Shown here piece by piece: positions 30,325 to 38,589 of a stretch of 64,000 nucleotides of DNA. The stretch lies in contig NZ_LT907978.1 in assembly GCF_900209925.1 (NCBI RefSeq), positions 2,079,001 to 2,143,000 on the forward strand. Direction: 5' to 3'. The notes beneath the pieces were generated by a model. It searched no databases. It saw only the letters and a list, made by a program, of their open reading frames with translations, and had not been told where the DNA came from. Each line of letters begins with the position of its first letter. Positions within the stretch are counted from its first letter, which is position 1. The position numbers and the translations under genes are program-made. Source of the stretch: Anaerobutyricum hallii. GTDB taxonomy: Bacteria > Bacillota > Clostridia > Lachnospirales > Lachnospiraceae.

Positions 30325-30680
30325 GCGGCCATCGGGTATAGCCCCATTGGAATTGCACCATCTTTTTCAGACCGGTCATTTGCCGGAAGTATCATTATCA
30401 AAAGCAGCATCTTCGCCACAGAGTTCCCAACCTCTGACTGTAATGAAATATTTCTCGCTCTTACCTTTACTTCAATGTTGTTTCTTACAAACATTTCATC
30501 GCATGAATCCATTTTCAACTTGCTTTGTAACATTTTGTTGGAAAATTAACCTGAACAGATAATCATGGCGTATTTATTACACGGCTCAACTACTTCACAC
30601 GTACTTGCAGGAATTCCATATTAAATTATCAAGGTTCAAAATATTTCAGATATTTGAAAAGGGAATAAATCTAAAACATG
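30325..30680. other. Gap with no supported gene
   Basis: A 76-codon minus-strand frame (30303-30533) exists here but has no ribosome site and no recognisable family, and another frame looks equally protein-like. Probably decayed element sequence. Confidence 0.4.
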
Positions 30681-30926
30681 CTATGCTATCTTAAAATCCA
30701 AAACCTTTGTAATCAGTTTTGTTTCAAGGTGTCTGCGAAGTATCTCGTCGATACAAAAATGAATCTGTCCATACTCATCATACATTTTCCGAATTGATAA
30801 TCTGATTATGTATCCCTCATAATGATCCACGACCGTGTTGATTGCTTCCACATCACCATCTGATGCTGCCTTTATTATATAGAAAGGCAACAGATCAGCT
30901 TTTTTCACTTGATTCTTTTTTTCCAT
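30681..30926 (-). CDS. HTH_16-type regulator (Tn916 Orf8-like)
   Basis: An 81-aa protein with the pattern LLPFYIIKAASDGDVEAINTVVDHYEGYI...EILRRHLETKLITKVLDFKIA, found in Tn916 Orf8 and relatives. Overlaps the end of the sigma-like gene by 32 nt, so the two are translationally coupled. Regulates expression of transfer or excision genes by family knowledge. Confidence 0.88.
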   Translation of the reverse strand: MEKKNQVKKADLLPFYIIKAASDGDVEAINTVVDHYEGYIIRLSIRKMYDEYGQIHFCIDEILRRHLETKLITKVLDFKIA

Positions 30927-31353
30927 CTAAAGTTCCCTCCATTATTTTTTTCATTTGTTCAAGAGACCGTTTCCGATGCTCATGAATGGTACTGCGTACC
31001 AGATTCATCTCTCTGGCAATCTCCGCATCACTCATGTCCATGAAATAAGACAGCAAGACAACATTTCGTTTCTTCTCTGTTAATAACTGCAATGTTTCCG
31101 CAATCAATGCATCTCTCACTTCGATATCATATCCCAATGCCTGAAATAGATAACTGTCTGACTTGTACTCATCAGTTGCATACAGTTTTCGTAATTCCTG
31201 CTCAGATAATTCGGAAAAAGAAATTTCATGTTCCCTTCGATATGCCATATGCCTTTCATAATCAGCGACTTCACCTTTCAATGCTTTTTTACAAAAAGAA
31301 TCAAATCGATATCTGATTGTCTCTTTATCATCGGAAGAAGATGATTTACCCAT
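30895..31353 (-). CDS. Sigma-70-like regulator (Tn916 Orf7-like)
   Basis: A 152-aa protein with a region-4-type HTH near the C-terminus (KRNVVLLSYFMDMSDAEIAREMNLVRSTIHEHRKRSLEQMKK, about 92-135). The N-terminal part matches Orf7-type regulators (RYRFDSFCKKALKGEVADYER). Typically drives excision and conjugation genes. Start preceded by GGAGGTGAACTCG. Confidence 0.88.
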   Translation of the reverse strand: MGKSSSSDDKETIRYRFDSFCKKALKGEVADYERHMAYRREHEISFSELSEQELRKLYATDEYKSDSYLFQALGYDIEVRDALIAETLQLLTEKKRNVVLLSYFMDMSDAEIAREMNLVRSTIHEHRKRSLEQMKKIMEGTLDGKKESSEKS

Positions 31354-31483
31354 TCGAGTTCACCTCCTTCCCGACTATGTTTGCAATTGTGTAATAGTGA
31401 TTTATTTCCCTTTCATTACATATACCGATTGCAATACCTCAAATGTTCGGGTGTTCCAGAAATTTTTTTAAAAAAATCAAAAA

Positions 31484-31522
31484 AAGTCCAAACAGATGAT
31501 GATTCATCTATTGGACTTTAGA
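31484..31522 (-). terminator. Hairpin with T-run upstream of the Orf7-like gene (possible attenuator)
   Basis: Stem AAAGTCCAA.AGATGA with its complement, then seven T and more T-rich sequence on the minus strand, 130 nt before the Orf7-like start. It would end transcripts entering from the array side, or act as an attenuator of the element's regulators, as Tn916 uses. Confidence 0.65.
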
Positions 31523-31607
31523 GAAAAGAGATTCAGTTATAAATTATATCAATATTGATCCAAAAGTAAATATATTTTTTATAAAAGTATGTGCTTTTCT
31601 ACAATAA

Positions 31608-31659
31608 AAAAATCCTCGTATAGATAACTACTTAAACGTATCTATACGGGGATTTTTTA
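31608..31659 (-). terminator. Strong bidirectional terminator just after the CRISPR-like array
   Basis: Arms AATCC.CGTATAGATA and TATCTATACG.GGATT with A- and T-runs on both sides. On the minus strand it follows the last degenerate repeat by about 8 nt, closing the array transcription unit. Confidence 0.85.
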
Positions 31660-31666
31660 TATATTC

Positions 31667-31837
31667 ACGCCTATTCTGTTTTTTCTTCCAAAGTGTGGTT
31701 CCGAGAGTGCTCGTCTATATTCAGAAATGGATGTTTTAGACTCCGGTTTTTCGGCCAGGGTGTAGTCCCTCAGGCCGGTCAAATCGTAGGTTGAATCTAT
31801 GGTTTTAGACCCCGGTTTTTCGGCCAGAGTGTAGTCC
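31667..31837 (-). CRISPR. Orphan mini-CRISPR array, repeat resembles type VI-D (Cas13d)
   Basis: Read on the minus strand: a 36-nt repeat (31837-31802), a 33-nt spacer (31801-31769), a 36-nt repeat (31768-31733, two differences), a 30-nt spacer (31732-31703) and a degenerate third repeat (about 31702-31668). The repeat begins GGACTACAC, holds a short stem (CTCTGG with CCGGGG) around an A-rich loop, and ends GGGGTCTAAAAC. From memory, the Eubacterium siraeum Cas13d repeat is also 36 nt, begins GAACTACACC and ends GGGGTCTAAAAC. The decayed terminal repeat is typical of the leader-distal end. A promoter lies upstream and a terminator downstream. No cas13d gene is present. The alternative is a chance repeat inside mobile-element DNA. 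Confidence 0.7.
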
Positions 31838-31862
31838 AAAAAAATCAGATTTAAGAACAAAT

Positions 31863-31970
31863 CTCCGACTGAGATAAACGCTCCGCGAGGATGCGCAGTG
31901 ATTCTGTAAAGAATATGTCAGCTTACGCTGACCAGAATCACGCGCCAAGTCTCGCGGTTGCTCGACTTGA
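31863..31970. repeat. Structured palindromic element in the array leader (related to family A)
   Basis: Contains paired segments GTGATTCTG/CAGAATCAC, GTCAGC.TTAC/GCTGAC and CAAGTC/GACTTG. Its base order parallels 39905-40012 (CTCCGACT, GATAAA, TATGTCA.GCT.ACGC, ending in CTCGC), so it looks like another diverged member of the dispersed palindrome family. Confidence 0.45.
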
Positions 31971-32007
31971 ATATTATTTTTTTAATATCCAAATGTTTTT
32001 TAGTTAT

Positions 32008-32036
32008 ATTGTAAATCACCTATAATATTCTGTCAA
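32008..32036 (-). promoter_or_regulatory. Sigma-A promoter reading into the CRISPR-like array
   Basis: On the minus strand TTGACA (32031-32036), 17 nt, then TACAAT (32008-32013). It is the best promoter match in this gap and points at the array about 170 nt away, with no ORF between. Confidence 0.65.
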
Positions 32037-32232
32037 TTTACAACTCCCACTACGGACGATTTCTATTCTTCAGATAAACTTCGCAACTCTGGAAAAGTCT
32101 TTTTTCTTTTCTCTGATACAATATTTATAAAACATAACCTGTGTATTGGTGTATGATATTTATAATAAAATCTACAGCCACTGACTGCACATGTACTGAC
32201 AACACCCATAAAAACTACAGAAAGGAGAGATT

Positions 32233-33054
32233 GTGAATAAAAATAATTCTTTAGAAATAATAGAAGATTGTACCACCTACATTAAAACTCATCTTCAATA
32301 CCCATTAACAGCAGAAGCTCTGGCTTCCCGCTATGGTTACTCTCTTTATCATTTCTGCCACATTTTTAAAATCTGCTGTGATATGTCACCGGGAAAATAC
32401 ATACGCCTTCTCCGTTTGGAAAAAGCAAAAAAGGATATTTTATCTGGAATGAGCATCACACAGGCCGGATTTGATAATGGCTTTGAAACCAGTTCTGGTT
32501 TTTCTAAAGCATTTCGTAAAGAATATGGTATTAGTGCACGAGAATATTTAAAACAAAATAAAGAAAGTGAGGTCTTTATTATGCTACACGTTGAAATTAA
32601 AACATTACAGTCTCAGATAGCGCTTGGGTATGAGATTCCCGGCGAATATGACAGTGATTATAGCAAATCTGGTGCTTATTGGAATCACATTAATTTTAAA
32701 GAATACCCTGCCTATCCAGAAGGAATCCATGATTATGGCGAAGTTGGTCTATGGATTCATCCCGATCATATCAGCGGTGAATTACACTATTTCTTTGGCT
32801 TTTTAACTGACTCTACAGAAATTCCAGATGGTTTCCATAAGGTGGAGATTCCTGCCGGACGATATGCAGTTTTTACAATTAAATCACAGGAAACTCCTGA
32901 AAAAACAGCGGATGCTGTACGGGATGGCTGGCGTTACGTCTTTACCGAATGGCTCTGTACGCAAAAAGAGTATAAAATATCACATCAGGGGATGTGTTTT
33001 GAATGTTATCAGGGAGAAGAAGCATATCTTTATCTGCCAGTGACTGATTTGTAG
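32233..33054 (+). CDS. AraC-family regulator with GyrI-like ligand domain
   Basis: A 273-aa DNA-binding regulator. Residues 8-110 form a two-HTH AraC domain (YPLTAEALASRYGYSLYHFCHIFK, then SITQAGFDNGFETSSGFSKAFRKEYGISAREY). Residues 120-272 resemble the GyrI/BmrR effector domain (KVEIPAGRYAVFTIKS is the typical GxYAVF strand). The start is a GTG at 32233 with AAAGGAGAG upstream; a TTG two bases earlier is out of frame. Likely senses a small molecule. No divergent target gene is adjacent. Confidence 0.88.
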   Translation: MNKNNSLEIIEDCTTYIKTHLQYPLTAEALASRYGYSLYHFCHIFKICCDMSPGKYIRLLRLEKAKKDILSGMSITQAGFDNGFETSSGFSKAFRKEYGISAREYLKQNKESEVFIMLHVEIKTLQSQIALGYEIPGEYDSDYSKSGAYWNHINFKEYPAYPEGIHDYGEVGLWIHPDHISGELHYFFGFLTDSTEIPDGFHKVEIPAGRYAVFTIKSQETPEKTADAVRDGWRYVFTEWLCTQKEYKISHQGMCFECYQGEEAYLYLPVTDL

Positions 33055-33126
33055 ATTTGGTAATAGACGAAAAAAGAAAAAAATAATACATCCCATCTGC
33101 TCTGTAGTCGCTGTGTTTATGAGAGC

Positions 33127-34624
33127 CTGTGAAAAAAAGTCTGTAAAAGAATAAAATATAAGTAATTATAAGGTCTTCTATGATAAAATATTAAAACATA
33201 GGAGGCCTTTTATTATGGCAAACAGAAAGAAAAAAGTTTACAAACCGAAACCAATGACAGAAGGAAAAAGAAACATCATCCAGGGGCTGCTCCAGGAGTA
33301 TGATATCGAAACCGCAGAAGATATCCAGGATGCCCTGAAAGATCTTCTTTCCGGTACTATCCAGGAAATGCTTGAAGCCGAGATAGACGACCATCTTGGA
33401 TATGAAAAATATGAACGTTCTGAAGAACCGAATTACCGTAATGGCACAAAATCCAAACGGGTGCGAAGTAAATATGGTGAGTTCGAAGTGGATGTCCCTC
33501 AGGACCGGGAAAGCACTTTTGAGCCAAAGATTGTCCCGAAACGGAAAAAAGATATCTCCTCCATAGACGATAAGATCATTGCCATGTATGCAAAAGGGAT
33601 GACGACCCGCCAGATCTCCGATACCATTGAGGATATTTATGGATTCGAAGTCAGTGAAGGTATGATTTCCGATATCACGGACAAGCAGCTGCCCCGGATT
33701 GAGGAATGGCAGAACCGTCCGCTGGCAGCTGTCTATCCAATCGTATTCATTGATGCCGTACATTTTTCCGTCCGGGATGATGGTGTGATTCGGAAACTTG
33801 CGGCATATGTTGTCCTCGGCATCAACGAGGAAGGGAAAAAAGAGGTACTTACCATCGTGATCGGTGAAAACGAAAGCAGTAAATACTGGCTGAGTGTCCT
33901 GAACAGCCTGAAAAACCGCGGAGTCCGTGATATCCTGATTCTCTGCTCAGATGGGCTGACAGGGATAAAAGAGGCCATCACTGCGGCATTTCCAATGACA
34001 GAACAGCAACGCTGTATTGTCCATATGGTCAGGAACACACTGAAATATGTGGCAAACAAAGACATGAAAGCTTTTGCGAAAGAACTGAAAACAATATATA
34101 CCGCTCCGGATGAAAAAGCTGCATTGAGCCAGTTAGATATGGTTTCTGAAAAATGGGAGACACACTACCCAGGCGTCTTAAACCGGTGGAGAGAAAACTG
34201 GGATGCCATATCACCGATCTTTAAATTTTCCAAAGAGACAAGGACCGCTTTTTATACGACCAATGCAATCGAATCCCTGAATTCATCTTACAGGAGACTG
34301 AATAAACAAAGAAGCGTATTTCCAAGCTCTCTTAAAAGCCTTGTATCTTTCTACGTTTGAAGTAGCAAAAAAATGGACGATGCCAATAAGAAACTGGGGA
34401 AAAGTAAGGGCAGAATTAGTGATCATGTATCCGGAAAGGATGCCTGAATAACAAAAATCCGGCTGTCATATCAAAAGTAAATGCACGGCTCCATTTATGG
34501 AGCCGCTCTTGACATGCCATCGGATTCTTGCTATATATAAATCAAGGGAGTAAATGGCAAAAAATGCTATTTACTCCCAAGCAATTATCATAGAAGATCG
34601 ATTTACAGAGAAAATTTCACACCG
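33127..34624 (+). mobile_element. IS256-family insertion sequence, defective
   Basis: Left end (33127 on: TGTGAAAAAAAGTCTGTAAA) and right end (complement of 34600-34624: TGTGAAATTTTCTCTGTAAA) form imperfect inverted repeats, and TCTTCTATGATAA recurs inside each end. The transposase gene within is frameshifted. Exact borders and target duplication are uncertain. Confidence 0.7.
33215..34451 (+). pseudogene. IS256-family transposase, frameshifted near the 3' end
   Basis: Mutator-type DDE transposase. The frame reads well for 370 codons: the N-terminal LKDLLSGTIQEMLEAEIDDHLGYEKYERSE, catalytic Asp in IVFIDAVHFSV, CSDGLTGIKEAI, and NAIESLNSSYRRLNKQRSVFPS. It then shifts at about 34325 and stops at 34360. 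The usual C-terminus (LKALYLSTFEVAKKWTM...NWGKVRAEL) continues in another frame to a stop at 34451. A short deletion between repeated AGC triplets would explain it. Probably inactive in cis. Confidence 0.88.
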
Positions 34625-34777
34625 CCAATAATTCCAATCTGCAATGGGCAACACCGAAAGGCCATTACGGTTCCCCGATCATATATATTTTTAATGTATA
34701 CTGACTATCTTCTGATGTCTCTGGCATGATCTCTGTTTTGGCATAAGTTGTTCGATACCTGAAACCAACAAACAGGC
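34452..34777. other. IS256 right end and hairpins, no gene
   Basis: Holds two clear hairpins, CGGCTCCA/TGGAGCCG (about 34487-34506) and GGGAGTAAAT with complement (34546-34578), then the IS right end. Nothing coding is seen beyond 34624. Confidence 0.6.
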
Positions 34778-35119
34778 CTACTTCTTACAGACCGTATTTG
34801 CTATCACAAGCATTATTACAATATCTATTATAATAATAATAATAATAATTAAGGATATTGCTGCAAACGATGCTGGCAATACATTCTCAAAAATCCCCAT
34901 AGCAAACACCAAACCGGTTATAACGGTCATTCCACCTCCGACGACTCTGCTAAGTTTCTTAGCATTGTACTTATCCTTTACTTCCTTACTTGCTGTATTA
35001 TATCCAGCTATCAAATTTGCACCATGTCCTGTAAGAAGAATAATACTGAATATAGCCAAGATAATGCCGACTACCCATATAATCCAATCAGGGCCGCTGC
35101 TTATATCTTTTAATGTCAT
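34778..35119 (-). CDS. DUF3784 membrane protein
   Basis: A 113-aa protein with three hydrophobic segments (about 12-30, 60-78, 84-108) and the DUF3784 signature GHGANLIAGYNTASKEVKDKYNAKKLSRVVG (about 31-60). Function unknown. Common in Firmicutes, often near mobile DNA or transporters. The last helix is encoded by repeated ATT/ATA codons (IIIIIIII), a simple-sequence tract that could vary in length. Confidence 0.82.
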   Translation of the reverse strand: MTLKDISSGPDWIIWVVGIILAIFSIILLTGHGANLIAGYNTASKEVKDKYNAKKLSRVVGGGMTVITGLVFAMGIFENVLPASFAAISLIIIIIIIIDIVIMLVIANTVCKK

Positions 35120-35223
35120 AACACATTCCTCTCCTCACATCCCGATTGATCCAGAACTAAAAACTGGATATTTTTCAATTTCATAAATATGAATTTCCCA
35201 TCAAAAACTTCCGAGATAATTTT

Positions 35224-35445
35224 CTAACGCATCTTTTTTGACAAAATCAAGAAGACAACCCCAACAACCAGCAAAATAATTCCACAGATAATTGCTGTCA
35301 TCATTATTGCGCGCTGATGTGCATAAAGACCGGCCGGCCCATCCAACATATGATTGCTAACATAACAAAACAATCCCCCGATTAAAAATGCGATAACACT
35401 GATTAGGATGAAAATAATTCCCAAAACAAAAATAGTTTTTTTCAT
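35224..35445 (-). CDS. Small two-helix membrane protein, unknown
   Basis: A 73-aa protein MKKTIFVLGIIFILISVIAF... with hydrophobic helices at about 4-27 and 46-68 and a basic C-terminus. The ATG at 35445 follows TTGGAGAATATC. No family recognised. Confidence 0.55.
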   Translation of the reverse strand: MKKTIFVLGIIFILISVIAFLIGGLFCYVSNHMLDGPAGLYAHQRAIMMTAIICGIILLVVGVVFLILSKKMR

Positions 35446-35579
35446 GATATTCTCCAAATAATTCATAAATTCCAACTATCAAATTTTAAATATGAATCCC
35501 CTATTTTATTATTAGCATTTTGTCAGCACCTTTTTGAAATTCATATTCTGTGCTTACTATTTCAACATGATTGATTTGA

Positions 35580-35605
35580 TTCAAGAACGCCGAGGCGTTC
35601 TTGAA
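35580..35605. repeat. Perfect family-A palindrome core (copy 3)
   Basis: TTCAAGAACGCC, GA, GGCGTTCTTGAA: twelve-base perfect arms, 8 nt after the stop of the solute-binding gene on the minus strand. No T-run, so not a classic terminator. Confidence 0.6.
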
Positions 35606-35612
35606 TTCAGTG

Positions 35613-37478
35613 TCATTGTAGGGTAATGTAATCCGAAGGCTCTTCCAACTGACCACCTTTCTCAATGAGTCTCTTGAAAACATATTCCTCAAAATGGACA
35701 TCGTCAATCTTGTAATCTTCACACCCTACTGCCTTCATGGCATCAACCACATACCAGTCGTAGTCACTGCAAAGGAGTACGGAAAATTCCGCATTTTGAT
35801 CCATCTTTTCCCCTCCTACAGTCAATGAATTAAGCGAATAGCCGCTTTCAGTTCTTGAGATATTCATCTCAAAGCCACTGGATACATACAGGGTACTGTC
35901 ATTACAGCAAACTCCTCTGTTACCCTTAAGTGAAAGAGTGTTTTCAACAAGTTTGAAAATCTGTTCCCCTGTCAGATGAGCAATAACAGGCTTTCCTACA
36001 TCATTATTAATAAGATATCCCAAATCCTTTTCCGTATAATCGCCCTCATAGACATCGTTGCTTATATAGCATGACTGTCCAAATACCAGATCAACATCAG
36101 CTTCTGAAAGAACAGTATTATAAACTGCAGATGCTGCAAGGTTACCATGCTCTGTCGTAAATTTATTGGAATATGCGGTATTGATATGCGCTACAACATC
36201 ATCAGACGTATCGTTCTCGGTCATAAGAACATTGAATGCGTCGAACGCCTCTTTCGGTGTGTTCAATTCGCCGAGCAGAATGCGTTGCACCACATTCTGA
36301 GATATGCTGAACATCTCACTGGAAGCCAGGCGGATATACATCTTGTTCTGATCGATATATGGTTTTATATTGTCAAGTTCCGGCAACAGTTCTAAATCTA
36401 CGTCCCTGTTATAAGGAATCATATTCTTTCCGTAAGAGATGCAGCTCTGGCCTTCCTGATTCAACATGGCTTCCATAATTCTGAGAAGCAGTTTCTCCTT
36501 TTCAGGATCTTCCATTGCTTTTTTACTGGCAGCAACCTGGAAGGAAGGATATGTCAAATACCAGTTATCTTTCTCATCCTCTTCAAAATATGGAAGCAAA
36601 ATGGAGTGGTCTCCCTCGCGCCCCGAAAAACCGATTGCATCTGCACCTGTACCACGGTACATCGCAAGCTTACCGGCTAAATATAATTTTTTAGGATCCT
36701 GATTGATCATTTCTACTTCTGCTTTTCCAATTCCTGTCTTTTCCTTCATATCAAAAAATTTCTCAAAGACCGGCATCCATACTTCTTCTGAAAGCTGATT
36801 AGTCAGTCCACTCTCATACTTCTGGCGCCATTCCCTGCCTTCCATCGATAAAAGCTGTGAAATTGAAAAACCCTGAAGCACTTCCATACATGTATAATCG
36901 TCACCAAAATCAGAAGAAAATCCCTTAATCCCCAACTTTTCGAACGCCTCACAGGCAGCAATAAAAGAATCATAATCTGTAGGGATATCAATATTATGCT
37001 CTTTAAACAGCGTCTCATTGATAATGATACTATCTACATCCGCACATGCCGGAAGCAAATTAATAGTACCATCATCATAAGTATAATTCTCAAGATATGT
37101 ACCATAAAATGTAGAAGCAAGTTCCGTATCACAAAAATCATACAGAAAATCCTTTAATAAAACAGCATCCTTCAGTGAAAATCGTCTCACAGTCATAATA
37201 TCCGGCAAATCATCATGGTCATTCAGATAGCGGTAATAATCCGTGGAATTAGTTGCAAGTGTGAATTCAAACTCAACCTCCGGGAAAGTATCGCACAGAT
37301 ACTGGGTATAATTCTCCAAAAGCTGTGAACCCCACAAAGCAACTCTTACTGTTTCTTTTTCATTCTTTTTTTCGTCGTCAGACTGTGTCCCGCATCCGGT
37401 CATCACCGTTGATGTCATGATAAGCGCCAGCAACAGGCAAAATAATTTTTTCATTTTGATTTTGATTTTAATTTTCAT
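35613..37478 (-). CDS. Lipoprotein joining an ABC solute-binding domain to a 5'-nucleotidase C-terminal domain
   Basis: A 621-aa surface lipoprotein: a signal peptide with lipobox ending TVMTGC near residue 29, a family-1 solute-binding domain (about 45-420; VRVALWGSQLLENYTQYL, GKLAMYRGTGADAIGF) and a C-terminal region (about 450-615) resembling 5_nucleotid_C (FTTEHGNLAASAV...EADVDLVFGQS, LGYLINNDVGKPVIAHLTGEQIFKLVENTL). The metallophosphatase domain of true 5'-nucleotidases is absent. No permease genes are adjacent. A cobalamin riboswitch and a terminator lie upstream in the same direction, so it is probably repressed by B12 and may bind a corrinoid or its nucleotide part. The ATG at 37478 has GGAGAAGG upstream; IKIKIK codons follow. 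Confidence 0.8.
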   Translation of the reverse strand: MKIKIKIKMKKLFCLLLALIMTSTVMTGCGTQSDDEKKNEKETVRVALWGSQLLENYTQYLCDTFPEVEFEFTLATNSTDYYRYLNDHDDLPDIMTVRRFSLKDAVLLKDFLYDFCDTELASTFYGTYLENYTYDDGTINLLPACADVDSIIINETLFKEHNIDIPTDYDSFIAACEAFEKLGIKGFSSDFGDDYTCMEVLQGFSISQLLSMEGREWRQKYESGLTNQLSEEVWMPVFEKFFDMKEKTGIGKAEVEMINQDPKKLYLAGKLAMYRGTGADAIGFSGREGDHSILLPYFEEDEKDNWYLTYPSFQVAASKKAMEDPEKEKLLLRIMEAMLNQEGQSCISYGKNMIPYNRDVDLELLPELDNIKPYIDQNKMYIRLASSEMFSISQNVVQRILLGELNTPKEAFDAFNVLMTENDTSDDVVAHINTAYSNKFTTEHGNLAASAVYNTVLSEADVDLVFGQSCYISNDVYEGDYTEKDLGYLINNDVGKPVIAHLTGEQIFKLVENTLSLKGNRGVCCNDSTLYVSSGFEMNISRTESGYSLNSLTVGGEKMDQNAEFSVLLCSDYDWYVVDAMKAVGCEDYKIDDVHFEEYVFKRLIEKGGQLEEPSDYITLQ

Positions 37479-37679
37479 TTTCCTTCTCCTCACATTCTAC
37501 TTCAAATGCCTTTGCAACATGCTCATTCATTCCTGTATATAATGTTTCAAATTACATTTATATCATCTCCCCACAAAAAATCAAGATATGACCAATAATT
37601 AGTTCTTAAGAACGAAAAGAGACATCCAGCCAACTGACCAGATGCCCCTTTTCATTCCTTTCCGTCATCAGAAAAGAAA

Positions 37680-37708
37680 AGCCCTTGAAAATACTGGATT
37701 TTCAAGGG
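37680..37708 (-). terminator. Terminator in the riboswitch expression platform
   Basis: Perfect ten-base arms (37682-37691, 37699-37708), 7-nt loop, then TTTTCTTTTC on the minus strand. It lies between the cobalamin aptamer and the lipoprotein gene, where B12 binding would favour termination. Confidence 0.8.
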
Positions 37709-37769
37709 TTTTAAGGTTCTTATTAAAGATTTGCAAAATCGGGATTACATTCCCATACCTCGCAGATCA

Positions 37770-37895
37770 GACAACGGATCATAGTAAGGTACTCTGACTT
37801 ATGGCGCAAAACCACTTACAGTTGCGGGACAGTACAGGACTTTCACCTGTTTCCCCTTATGGAACATGAATTGCTTCACGTTCTATGATCCAACA
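37770..37895 (-). promoter_or_regulatory. Cobalamin riboswitch 1
   Basis: On the minus strand: closing stem CTATGATCC/GGATCATAG in DNA (37883-37891 with 37776-37784), conserved core GGGAAACAGGTGAAAGTCC, then CTGTCCCGCAACTGTAA, and a 3' AAGTCAGAGTACC box. This is the Cbl aptamer pattern. It precedes the lipoprotein gene. The rest of the 37479-37989 gap has no gene. Confidence 0.93.
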
Positions 37896-37989
37896 ATATG
37901 TAATTAAACAATTTTCGATGGTTTACAAAGCCACACCAAAAAATTGACCTACAGGTCAATTATATACCTGTTTTTTTCCAATGTCAATC

Positions 37990-38589
37990 TTATTGCAACC
38001 GTTTCACAACTCCATACAGTAACAGGTCGATCAATTTCGGCACATCGTTTTCATGCTTTTCCACGATGGATGTCAACTCAGGATTGTTCATTCTCTTTCT
38101 GCTGAAAAATTCATTATACCCATCTATGATGAGAGCAAAATAACGGCAGGCTTCCTCCATGGTCCAGCCTTCTCTCAATGGAAAGGATGAAAGTACTTCT
38201 TTTATCACCTTTTCCCTGTGTTCATAAAAAGGCTTCAGGACTGTTCGTATCTCCTGTTCAAGATGAACCGGAGGATTCAATAATGCCTCAAAAAAAATAC
38301 GGCTTTCTTCCCTGCAGGAATACTCTTCCCGGAGTTCGAAATATCGATTCATATCCACCTTTTCCATCTTCTGATCCATCAAATCCAAAAAACCATCGCA
38401 ACTTATCTTCACACAAATGAGATAAAGCTCATCCTTATTTTTAAAATTATGATAAATCAAGCCTTTATTTATTCCACTTTTGCATATCTCATTAATGGAA
38501 CTTTTTTCATATCCGCTCCTGGAAAATTCACGGATTGCAGCATTTATTATTTTCTGTTTTGTTAGTTCTGTTTTTAATTCTCTTTTCAT
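37990..38589 (-). CDS. TetR-family regulator
   Basis: A 199-aa repressor with an N-terminal HTH (KQKIINAAIREFSRSGYEKSSINEICKSGINKGLIYHNFKNKDELY, 11-55) and a variable ligand domain. Its start overlaps the cbiZ stop by 4 nt (ATGA), so the two are translated together. It may control this corrinoid locus; no operator was identified. Confidence 0.9.
   Translation of the reverse strand: MKRELKTELTKQKIINAAIREFSRSGYEKSSINEICKSGINKGLIYHNFKNKDELYLICVKISCDGFLDLMDQKMEKVDMNRYFELREEYSCREESRIFFEALLNPPVHLEQEIRTVLKPFYEHREKVIKEVLSSFPLREGWTMEEACRYFALIIDGYNEFFSRKRMNNPELTSIVEKHENDVPKLIDLLLYGVVKRLQ

Larger units (their letters stand above)
28260..31360 (-). mobile_element. Integration/excision/regulation module of a Tn916-like element (remnant)
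   Basis: The order sigma-like Orf7, HTH Orf8-type, Xis, orphan antitoxin, Int on one strand is the right-end arrangement of Tn916-family conjugative transposons. No transfer, relaxase or cargo genes are present, so the element is a remnant or its body has been deleted. The attachment site should lie between the Int stop (28398) and the broken surface gene (28242); I could not find the matching end in the window. Confidence 0.7.

Noticed and set aside
30303-30533. 76-codon minus-strand ORF before xis
   Set aside because: No start signal or family, and another frame looks equally plausible; treated as decayed sequence.
31657-31860. Minus-strand ORF with repeated DYTLAEKPxSKT peptide
   Set aside because: The frame is simply a reading of the 36-nt repeats. 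There is no ribosome site, and the repeat/spacer layout explains it better.
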